DNA from: Bartonella bovis 91-4 | GTDB taxonomy: Bacteria > Pseudomonadota > Alphaproteobacteria > Rhizobiales > Rhizobiaceae | Direction: 5' to 3' | DNA: 48,824 nucleotides | Assembly (NCBI RefSeq): GCF_000384965.1 | Contig: NZ_CM001844.1 | Location: forward strand, 1,195,042-1,243,865 | Shown here: piece after piece, positions 39,567-46,699 of the stretch | How positions within the stretch are numbered: the first letter of the stretch is position 1 | Layout: each line of letters starts with the position of its first letter | Translations under genes and position numbers: made by a program | The notes under the pieces: generated by a model | What the model was told of the DNA's origin: nothing | Databases searched by the model: none | What the model saw: only the letters and a program-made list of their open reading frames with translations

Positions 39567-41208
39567 CCGCTTTAACCCCAAACTTAATATATTTATTTTC
39601 AAGGCGGAAATCCCAAAAGTCCCCCTTCCCTTCAACCAATCTGCGCCGAGGATCCGCTTTTCCAAATTCAGAACCAGGACCATAAGCAATAAGGTGATAT
39701 TGATAAGGGTGATTAGGCAGCGTCACATAATCAGAATGTAATATAAAAGAATCCTTCTTTGCTTTTCCAGAAACCTGTATGACTGATATACTTGGATCAT
39801 TTTTACCAGTATTCCCTTGTTCCCTTAAATCATCTGATACCCCAAGCACATGAACTGTAGTACTTCCAGAAACATCACCATGAATCAAAATTTGATCAGA
39901 TTTTTGATTACCTGATCGCCCCCCCCTTTCCAAAGATGCATTAACATAAATCTGTGCACCACCGCCCTGCGCATTGTAAGCCTCACCTGATCCTTCTCCA
40001 ATGTGCAGAGTTTTATAATCATCAAAGGTTGGTCTTTCAAAAATAATAGAACTATCTTTGATCATCACATATGAAACAGATGACACCAGCTGCTCTTGAG
40101 TTTCACTTCTTGTTATAACCCATCTCGAACCGTTAGTTAAATAAAGTTCACCAGTATTTTCATTAAAAACGCGAGCACCACCAATCAGTAAAGAAGCATC
40201 AGCCATAACTGCTACAGAAGATCGATCTCTAGTTTCTAATAATAAATCACCAGAAATCTCTGATTTTGATAAGGCAATATAACCTTTAGTTCCAGAACTA
40301 TAAATAGCCGCACTATTTGAAACACGAAGAACCGTCTTTTTCAAAGAAACAAGCCCTGCTGCAACCCCTCGCTTTCTTTCTGATCTATTTTCATAGAAAT
40401 ATATACCGTAAGACGTATCACCTTTCACCTTAATAGTTGAATTTTCAATGTTAATCTTATTAACACTAGGTTGAACAGACGATACCTCCCCACTCTTTGA
40501 AAGATTTATAGGTAACTCAACAGGTAAATTATCAAGCTGCATACCATGAGCACGAACAACATCAACACTACCATTCTTAAAGTCAATCCCTCCACCCAAA
40601 CGTACGTGAAAAGCCATATTATTTTTTACACTATCTCTGTTATCACCGTGTCCAATAATTTCTACCCCATCTAAAACAGTAGTTCCTCCTGCCCACGCCC
40701 TAACACCTGTTCCATGTAAAAAATTAACCACCCCACTGTTCATCACACTTTTCGCCGAAAAGACAGTAAACAAACCAGTATTACTATCTGTAGTTTGTGG
40801 AGCCCCCTTTATAATAATATCCGTTCTTACCAAACTAATATTTGAACCTGCATTGGCTGCTACAGAAGCTACTTTTATTAAAGAATTTGCGAAAACTACC
40901 CCGTCACTTATTGCAATCATTCCACCCTGATCAACTTTAAGCTGTTGGAGTAAACTTGGATTTTTTTCGAGTAGTATTGGAACCACCGGTTCCCTAGAAC
41001 CTGGCACTTGTGGCTTTATTCTAGATATAAAATGAACAAGACCTCCGGGATCTATATTAGTGATAATAATAGTCTCATCCTTTCCTGCAACAATTGATTT
41101 TGGTTGCGGAGGAATTTGATTATTTAGTTGTGCGTTAACGTCTATATTTTGAAAAAAACAAAGAACACTTACTGTAAAAACACATAAACACTTATATTCT
41201 TTAAGCAT
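38614..41208 (-). CDS. Autotransporter, 864 aa, sharing its barrel with the giant autotransporter
   Basis: This is a type Va secreted surface protein. It has a signal peptide of about 26 residues (LCVFTVSVLCFF core, cleaved near VNA), a beta-helix passenger of about 550 residues, and the barrel in the last ~288 residues ending LRYRF. The first ~250 passenger residues are unlike the giant protein. From INIENSTIKVKGDTSYGIY onward it is recognisably related (SEISGDLLLE, SFILHSDYVTLPN, GDFWDFRLENKYI) and in the barrel nearly identical. C8 runs at 39919-39926 and 38942-38949 lie in coding sequence. The gene is divergent from the iron-siderophore operon over a 196-bp spacer. Some Bartonella autotransporters of this size are angiogenic factors (BafA); whether this is one cannot be said. 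Confidence 0.9.
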   Translation of the reverse strand: MLKEYKCLCVFTVSVLCFFQNIDVNAQLNNQIPPQPKSIVAGKDETIIITNIDPGGLVHFISRIKPQVPGSREPVVPILLEKNPSLLQQLKVDQGGMIAISDGVVFANSLIKVASVAANAGSNISLVRTDIIIKGAPQTTDSNTGLFTVFSAKSVMNSGVVNFLHGTGVRAWAGGTTVLDGVEIIGHGDNRDSVKNNMAFHVRLGGGIDFKNGSVDVVRAHGMQLDNLPVELPINLSKSGEVSSVQPSVNKINIENSTIKVKGDTSYGIYFYENRSERKRGVAAGLVSLKKTVLRVSNSAAIYSSGTKGYIALSKSEISGDLLLETRDRSSVAVMADASLLIGGARVFNENTGELYLTNGSRWVITRSETQEQLVSSVSYVMIKDSSIIFERPTFDDYKTLHIGEGSGEAYNAQGGGAQIYVNASLERGGRSGNQKSDQILIHGDVSGSTTVHVLGVSDDLREQGNTGKNDPSISVIQVSGKAKKDSFILHSDYVTLPNHPYQYHLIAYGPGSEFGKADPRRRLVEGKGDFWDFRLENKYIKFGVKAVVPQVPTYLLLPNALFYAGLMDVNNQTELLGTMVTSFDPFFSGKPAFSIRGYGGSHNYTSNLSSSEYGYNGKFGYHAIEVAALLSRLESEQNSAFIGVIGTYGKLSLQPQDVEKSKKSAFNNWSLTAYASLQHNTGVYVNGLLSYGLSRGDVETLARGKTARITSRPLRASLTGGKTFLTGYEGLIFEPQMQLVYQYLMFNSARDIGGGDIKIGSPSQLTTRLGGQLTKTLTRIGRERLVSFYGKLHLMSSFGGKQFVQFKDTFQVGMFGSSMEAGVGVQAQLSSQIAVHGDVVYQQKLTKAGLSGSTFSGGLRYRF

Positions 41209-41352
41209 TATTTAATTATCCCGATAGAAATAATTTACAAAAATACTAAATAATTAAGAAAAGGTCTCGTAACATATTTTGAGATATTTTACAACATAAT
41301 GTGCTTTATGTAGTATGTTTTATTTTAATTGTGTGTAAAAAAAGTCTCATTA

Positions 41353-41388
41353 TAGGTTCTAATATTTAAATAGGTTCTAATATTTAAA
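41353..41388 (+). repeat. 18-bp direct tandem repeat before the siderophore operon
   Basis: TAGGTTCTAATATTTAAA occurs twice back to back, ending 16 bp before the fatB-like start. The TTCTAATATTTAAA part loosely resembles rhizobial iron-responsive (Irr/RirA-type) sites, so a regulator-binding role is possible. Only the duplication itself is certain. Confidence 0.7.
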
Positions 41389-41404
41389 GGAAAAGGATAA
41401 GATA

Positions 41405-42325
41405 GTGATTACAAAACATATAATACGAATAGCGTCTATTTTGACTGCAGTAATGAGTTTTGCAACTTTTTCTTGGGCAAACATAACCATTGAGCATGTC
41501 TCAGGTTCTACTTCTATTTCCAATTCTCCTCAAAAAGTTGTAGTGTTTGACCTTGCATCACTTGATAATATGAACCACCTTGGTGTTAATGTAGTTGTCG
41601 GTGTTCCTGAAGGTAAAAAGCCTGTATACCTGCAACATTTTGATGATACACGTTATGAAAAAATTGGTACTTTTTTTGAACCAAATTATGAAAAAATTGC
41701 TGCCTTTAGGCCTGATCTTATTATCATCTCTTCACGCACTCAGTCTAAATATAAAGATTTATCAAAAATTGCCCCAACTATTGACTTGACAGTAGGAAAC
41801 GAAAACTCTCTAAAAGACATCGAGCGCAATATCACTATTCTTGGAAAAATTTTTAACAAAGAAAAAGAAGCTGAACAAGAAATTACGAAACTCAACGAAA
41901 AATTAGCAAAAGTTCGTAAAAATACCAAAGGAAAAGGTACAGGGCTAATACTTATGACTTCTGGTGGAAAAATAAGTGCTTTGGGCCCAAAGTCACGTTT
42001 TGATATTCTTCATTCCAGTTTTGGAATTGCTCCTGCAACAGACAAACTGATTGTGCAAAAGCATGGACAACTCATTTCCCCTGAATTTATTTTCGACACC
42101 AATCCTGATTGGTTATTGGTTATTGATCGTGATGCTGCAATCGGACGGGAAGGACAATCTGCAGCACAACTTCTCGATAACGAACTTATTCATCGTATAA
42201 CAGCTTGGAAACAAAACCAGATCATCTATCTGGATTCTTGGAGCTGGTACAGAGCAAGTGGTGGTCTAACCGGATTATATGAAGCAACACAACAAATCAA
42301 TGAAGCTTTTGCAAAAAGTAAATAA
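41405..42325 (+). CDS. fatB: Iron-siderophore ABC transporter substrate-binding protein (FatB-like)
   Basis: This periplasmic protein captures ferric-siderophore or catecholate complexes (FatB/CeuE/VctP group). A signal peptide of about 25 residues (ending SWA-NITIEH) is followed by the two-lobed fold with VVVFDLASLDNMNHLGV, FRPDLIIISSRTQ, and NPDWLLVIDRDAAIG. No lipobox cysteine is present. Translation starts at GTG with AAGGATAAGATA upstream. It is the first gene of a four-gene importer, and a hairpin follows before the permease genes. An 18-bp tandem repeat precedes it. The exact ligand is unknown. Confidence 0.9.
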   Translation: MITKHIIRIASILTAVMSFATFSWANITIEHVSGSTSISNSPQKVVVFDLASLDNMNHLGVNVVVGVPEGKKPVYLQHFDDTRYEKIGTFFEPNYEKIAAFRPDLIIISSRTQSKYKDLSKIAPTIDLTVGNENSLKDIERNITILGKIFNKEKEAEQEITKLNEKLAKVRKNTKGKGTGLILMTSGGKISALGPKSRFDILHSSFGIAPATDKLIVQKHGQLISPEFIFDTNPDWLLVIDRDAAIGREGQSAAQLLDNELIHRITAWKQNQIIYLDSWSWYRASGGLTGLYEATQQINEAFAKSK

Positions 42326-42349
42326 CCTTTTATAAACATAAAATTTAAG

Positions 42350-42394
42350 AGCAGAGGTTATTTTAGCCTCTGCTATTTTAATTTTCTTAAAGAA
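42350..42394 (+). terminator. Intercistronic terminator/attenuator after fatB
   Basis: AGCAGAGG pairs perfectly with CCTCTGCT around a 9-nt loop, followed by ATTTTAATTTTC. It lies between the binding-protein gene and the permease genes and could lower downstream expression or stabilise the fatB mRNA 3' end. Confidence 0.7.
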
Positions 42395-42402
42395 AGTTTA
42401 GG

Positions 42403-43359
42403 ATGAAAAGTCACTGGATAGCCATAATAGTTATTGCTTTACTTTCTGTCGTAAGTATTTTTGTTGGTTATTCCGATGTAACACCTTCTAACCTATTATC
42501 AGGAGATACAGATGCGTGGCTTCTTTTCTGGCAAACACGTATTCCCCGCACAGCTGCAGTGCTTTTAGCAGGCATGGCACTTGCACTCTCAGGTATGATT
42601 ATGCAACTTCTTACGCGCAATCGTTTCGTTGAACCCTCAACAGCTGGAACTGTCGAATCTGCATCGCTTGGTATTCTATTTGTTATGATTTTTGTTCCCA
42701 ATATGCCTATTCTTGGGAAAATGACTGTTGCCACAACCTTTGCTATGGCTGGCACCTTGCTCTTTATGTTTTTATTACGCCAAATTCCCTTAAAATCTAC
42801 TTTCATTGTACCACTTACAGGAATTATGCTGGGATATGTTATTGGTTCCTTAACCAACGCTGTTGCCGATTATGAAATGCTACTTCCTTCTCTTCAGGCT
42901 TATTTGTTTGGTAGTTTCTCAATGATTCTTGACGGAAAATATGAACTGTTATGGCTATCTCTTCCGTTATGTATACTTGCCTATTTTACCGCTGACCGCT
43001 TTACAGTGGCTAGTTTTGGAGAAGATTTAACCAATAATCTTGGCCTTAATTACCGTGCTGTCATGTTATGGGGAATTTTTATTGTTGCACTAATTACTTC
43101 TGTGGTTGTATGTACAGTTGGTCGTATTCCCTTTGTTGGACTCATTGTTCCAAATCTCGTTTCAAGTTACAGAGGCGACAATATGCGCCATAGTGCTCCT
43201 TGGGTGGCGATTAGCGGTGCAGGAATGGTGTTAATTTGCGATCTTTTAGGGCGAATTATTCACCATTCTTTTGAAATTCCTATCAGCGTAATGATGGGCA
43301 TTATTGGCAGTTTTATTTTCATTTTGCTTCTTTTATACTGGAGAAAACGTTTTGGGTAA
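42403..43359 (+). CDS. fatD: Iron-siderophore ABC transporter permease 1 (FatD-like)
   Basis: This is a FecCD/BtuC-family inner-membrane permease. RIPRTAAVLLAGMALALSGMIMQ (seen as RIPRTAAVLLAG and LSGMIMQ) and GRIPFVGLIVPNLVS are the family hallmarks; about 8-9 helices and 318 aa. It follows the terminator-like hairpin and overlaps the next permease by 8 nt. Confidence 0.92.
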   Translation: MKSHWIAIIVIALLSVVSIFVGYSDVTPSNLLSGDTDAWLLFWQTRIPRTAAVLLAGMALALSGMIMQLLTRNRFVEPSTAGTVESASLGILFVMIFVPNMPILGKMTVATTFAMAGTLLFMFLLRQIPLKSTFIVPLTGIMLGYVIGSLTNAVADYEMLLPSLQAYLFGSFSMILDGKYELLWLSLPLCILAYFTADRFTVASFGEDLTNNLGLNYRAVMLWGIFIVALITSVVVCTVGRIPFVGLIVPNLVSSYRGDNMRHSAPWVAISGAGMVLICDLLGRIIHHSFEIPISVMMGIIGSFIFILLLLYWRKRFG

Positions 43360-44302
43360 AAAGAAAGCAACTCTTCTCGTATTAACAACACTTATTGTCG
43401 TAGCGTGTGTTGTAAGCAGCCTTTATATGACATGGAATGTAACCATTTATACGTGGACATTTCGTTTAACAAAATTAGTTTCTCTTTTTCTTATTGCTTA
43501 TACAATAGCTGTTTCTACTGTTTTATTTCAAACAATTATTAACAATCGTCTTCTTACTCCTTCTATTATCGGATTTGATCAACTTTATATTTTAATTAAA
43601 ACTATTACCCTTTATTACCTTGGATCCCTTTCTTTGCCTTTTTTAAATGAAGAAGGACAATTTCTTTTTGAATCTCTTATTTTAATTGTTTTCTCAATAA
43701 GTCTTTTTCATTTTCTATTTTCAGGAAACCTTAAAGGGTTTCATCTTACTCTTTTAATTGGTGTTGTTTTAGGCGGATTTTTTTTCAGCTTACGTATGTT
43801 TATGCAATTACAACTCAATCCAGATCAAATGATGAATTTAACGGACATTATGTTTGCAAATTTTAATAAATTAAATACATCATTAGTAAGTTTTTCTGCA
43901 ATCATTGTCCTCATCATTAGCTTGGTTGGTTGGCGCTTACATTATTTGCTTGATGTTCTTGCTCTCGGGCATGAAGCTGCTCTTAATCTTGGAGTTGATT
44001 ACCGCAAAAACGCTACAGTTATTCTCGTTTTTGTCTCTATTCTTGTATCCATTTCGACAGCACTTGTTGGGCCAGTTACATTTTTGGGATTGTTAATTGC
44101 CAACTTGTCTTACGAATTATCACCTCAGGCAAAACACAATGTTGTCGTGCCAATCGCAATATTATTAGCTATCATTTGTTTGGTTGGGGGACAATTTATC
44201 TTAGAGCAAATTTTTAATATGGGAGGACGCCTGAGTTTTATTATTGAATGTTGTGGTGGAATTGTTTTCTTAACTTTATTGATGAAGGGAAAAATCAAAT
44301 GA
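43352..44302 (+). CDS. fatC: Iron-siderophore ABC transporter permease 2 (FatC-like)
   Basis: This is the second FecCD-family permease, pairing with the first as a heterodimer. Landmarks are VLFQTIINNRLLTPSIIGFD, LALGHEAALNLGVDYR and VGPVTFLGLLIANLSYEL. I place the start at the TTG at 43352, since GGAG lies 8 nt upstream; a longer frame from a TTG at 43304 lacks a signal and would overlap fatD by 56 nt. Length from 43352 is 316 aa. Its stop overlaps the ATPase start (ATGA). Confidence 0.9.
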   Translation: MGKKKATLLVLTTLIVVACVVSSLYMTWNVTIYTWTFRLTKLVSLFLIAYTIAVSTVLFQTIINNRLLTPSIIGFDQLYILIKTITLYYLGSLSLPFLNEEGQFLFESLILIVFSISLFHFLFSGNLKGFHLTLLIGVVLGGFFFSLRMFMQLQLNPDQMMNLTDIMFANFNKLNTSLVSFSAIIVLIISLVGWRLHYLLDVLALGHEAALNLGVDYRKNATVILVFVSILVSISTALVGPVTFLGLLIANLSYELSPQAKHNVVVPIAILLAIICLVGGQFILEQIFNMGGRLSFIIECCGGIVFLTLLMKGKIK

Positions 44303-45057
44303 TTGAAATCAATCATCTTTCCAAAACTTATGGAGCCAGATTGGTTATTGATAATTTATGCCTTCATCTACCAAAGGGCGGAATTATTTCTCTTATTGGC
44401 CCCAATGGTTCGGGAAAATCAACTCTTTTAATGATGATAAGACGTCTTTTGCCAAGTGATAAAGGTACAATTAACATCGATGGTCTTGATATTTATAAAA
44501 CGCCCCATGATGTTTTGGCTAAAAAACTCTCACTTCTGCGCCAAGATAATCCTTTATCGGTTCGCTTAACCGTGTACGATTTAGTAAGCTTTGGGCGTTA
44601 TCCTTATTCAAAAGGTCGATATACCAATGAAGATAAACAATTCATTGATAGCGCTATCCGATATCTCGGTTTACAAAACCTAAAAACACGATTTTTAGAT
44701 GAACTTTCTGGAGGGCAGCGTCAACGAGCTTTTATTGCGATGGTCATCTGTCAAGATACTCATTATGTACTATTAGACGAACCGTTGAATAATCTTGATA
44801 TGAAACATTCTGCTTCTATAATGAAGCAATTACACCGTACTGCCTATGAACTAAAAAAAACCATTCTTCTTGTCATGCATGATATCAATTTTGCATCATC
44901 TTATTCAGATATGATTGTTGCACTCAAAGATGGTAAAACAGCTTATTGTGGCAAGCCAAAAGAAATTATGCGTCCAGAAATTCTCAAAGAAATTTACGAT
45001 ATGGATATTCAAGTAAAAACAATCAATAATGTGCCTATAGCTCTTTATTATCAATAA
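44299..45057 (+). CDS. Iron-siderophore ABC transporter ATP-binding protein
   Basis: This FepC/CeuD-type ATPase has Walker A GPNGSGKST, signature LSGGQRQRAFIA, Walker B YVLLDEPLNNLD and H-loop LVMHDINFA. The start is the ATG at 44299 (MIEINHLSKTYG) with AAGGGA upstream, overlapping the fatC stop by 4 nt; an upstream in-frame start at 44248 would only add residues inside fatC. The protein is 252 aa. It completes the four-gene importer, which ends about 70 bp before tRNA-Gln. Confidence 0.92.
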   Translation: MIEINHLSKTYGARLVIDNLCLHLPKGGIISLIGPNGSGKSTLLMMIRRLLPSDKGTINIDGLDIYKTPHDVLAKKLSLLRQDNPLSVRLTVYDLVSFGRYPYSKGRYTNEDKQFIDSAIRYLGLQNLKTRFLDELSGGQRQRAFIAMVICQDTHYVLLDEPLNNLDMKHSASIMKQLHRTAYELKKTILLVMHDINFASSYSDMIVALKDGKTAYCGKPKEIMRPEILKEIYDMDIQVKTINNVPIALYYQ

Positions 45058-45124
45058 TTTTAAGATTCTTCTTTTAAACTTGCACACACTTTAAAATCTG
45101 CTAGAAACAATAAAAGTTGCATAT

Positions 45125-45195
45125 TGGGGAATAGTTTAATGGTAGAACAGCGGACTCTGACTCCGTTAATCTTGGTTCGAATCCAGGTTCCCCAG
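45125..45195 (+). tRNA. tRNA-Gln (anticodon CTG)
   Basis: Acceptor TGGGGAA/TTCCCCA with discriminator G, D-arm GTTTAATGGTAGAAC, anticodon stem GCGGA/TCCGT with loop CTCTGAC (anticodon CTG, reading CAG), T-arm CTTGGTTCGAATCCAGG. It is 71 nt, and CCA is not encoded. The U1-A72 end is typical of glutamine tRNAs. Confidence 0.96.
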
Positions 45196-45451
45196 CCCTT
45201 TTGATTTAACAATTTTAATTTAATTTATGTATCTTCCTATCTTACTATTAAAGCTATAATTCCCTATTTCTAAAAACGGTCAAAAACATAAGTTCTTTAT
45301 TAGATTCAAAGGGAAATTCTTAAATTCTTGATTTTATGAAAAAAATCTATTAAGCTGAAGAAGATTCTTTATGAAAAGATTATAATAATCTCACAAACAT
45401 CACATCTATATATCTATGATATATTTAATAAATAATGAGGGAATACAAACT

Positions 45452-45640
45452 ATGAAGCCAGAAATTATTGCTTCTATTATGCATCCTACAATGTTGGCTT
45501 CAACAATGATAGAGACAATGGAAGTTTCTAAAAATGGGTCGAAACCAATACAGAAAATTGTGAAACCTATTCCTATTATTGAACCTATGCCTCATTATCC
45601 CCTTTCTGCAAATATCTCTGATATGATAGCACATTATTAA
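45452..45640 (+). CDS. Small hypothetical protein, 62 aa
   Basis: This short frame with GAGGGA about 9 nt before ATG encodes a Met/Pro/Ile-rich peptide (MKPEIIASIMHPTMLASTMI then EPMPHYPLSANISDMIAHY). I do not recognise it. It lies between tRNA-Gln and autotransporter debris, and its stop overlaps the ATG of the next small frame (TAATG). A 36-nt longer frame from 45416 has no better signal. It may be a remnant of a mobile or phage-derived segment, but nothing proves this. Confidence 0.35.
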   Translation: MKPEIIASIMHPTMLASTMIETMEVSKNGSKPIQKIVKPIPIIEPMPHYPLSANISDMIAHY

Positions 45641-45808
45641 TGAGTGAGCTTATCCGTCAGAAAACAACAGAACTTGTTACAGAGATTGATCGCGTTTTCT
45701 CTTTAAGAAAAGTATAAAGAGAAAAAAGAACAATCAACTCAGCAAGATGCAATGATAGAGCAAGAATTCTATGAAGCAGTGAATGTAAAAAGAATAACTA
45801 ACAATTAG
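45640..45808 (+). pseudogene. Small hypothetical frame, apparently frameshifted
   Basis: The frame MSELIRQKTTELVTEIDRVF ends early at 45717. Skipping one base just before it continues as YKEKKEQSTQQDAMIEQEFY to a stop at 45808. The joined peptide would be about 56 residues, charged and helical. The start overlaps the stop of the preceding small ORF, suggesting a former two-gene unit. The product is not recognised. Confidence 0.3.
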
Positions 45809-45868
45809 GATAGAGTTGCAGTTGCAAAGATTACCACTCATAATATCAAAATAGAATTTGTCAATATT

Positions 45869-46483
45869 CTAGTTGAGGTGTTGATGTAATGTTTTTTCGT
45901 CAATCTCGATGAAATTTGTATTATTATTACTAGTATAGTTTATTTGCTCATTACTTAAAAGGATTCTTCTATTACTCATTTTCACCTTCATCCCTTCAAA
46001 CCCCGTCAACTTCCCCTTCAACGTAACAGAAGACTCTGACCCATCAACCACTATTGCCTTCTGCATCCCCGTCGCCCCCTCAACATCAACATCCTCATCC
46101 AACGTCAGCTGTCCTTTATTAAGCACCTTAATCACCGGTAGACCACTCCCCCCCGACCCCGTAACCGTTATCTTCTTTATTATCGTAATATTCGTCCCCG
46201 GCCCCGTTATCTTTACAGCCTCACCAGGGCCCCTATCCATATCTATATTTATATCCCTACCACTACTAGTACTACTCAGTATCCTTGTCTCACCACTACT
46301 ACACACAATCGGCTGATCACTACTAATAGTTTTAACACCACCACGACTACTCCCACAATTTTGATCGGCATACGCCTTTGAAGTATGAGACGTTATAAGG
46401 GAAAGCCCAGCCATAAGAGCGGTTGAGACAACACATAAATAAACATGATGCTTAAAAACACAACGCATAACCATAACCCACAT
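45869..46483 (-). pseudogene. Autotransporter remnant: signal end fused to late-passenger fragment
   Basis: The first ~150 codons match the signal peptide and N-terminus of the giant autotransporter (SKAYADQNCGSS, IVCSSGETRILSS, LNKGQLTLDEDVDV), with small indels and substitutions. After LTGFEGMKVKMSN the sequence jumps to a piece (RRILLSNEQINYTSNNNTNF) matching the region near 22,800-22,870, thousands of bases further on in the giant gene. It then stops after NFIEIDEKTLHQHLN. There is no barrel, so it cannot be a functional autotransporter. It keeps the complete upstream region (46484-46916), so it may still be transcribed. Confidence 0.85.
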
Positions 46484-46490
46484 GTTCCCC

Positions 46491-46509
46491 TTTAACCTGT
46501 CAGGTTAAA
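46491..46509. promoter_or_regulatory. 19-bp palindrome before the autotransporter remnant
   Basis: Identical to the palindrome at 28765-28783 and at the same distance from the start codon. Confidence 0.6.
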
Positions 46510-46699
46510 CGAGACTAAACTATTCTAAAAAAAGAAAACTAAAACTAAACCATACTAAAATGGCTTAAACCCCATAAAATTCTCCCAACTCTAACCCTTA
46601 CCTAAAAACATCATACCCTAATATAAAACACTCTTAACACCCACAAAGCCAAAACACACATCTTCAAACAACAAACAAAACACACATAAAATCAAAACA

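Noticed and set aside
43304..43351. N-terminal extension of the FatC-like permease from TTG 43304
   Set aside because: No ribosome-binding site, and a 56-nt overlap with fatD; the TTG at 43352 has GGAG at good spacing.
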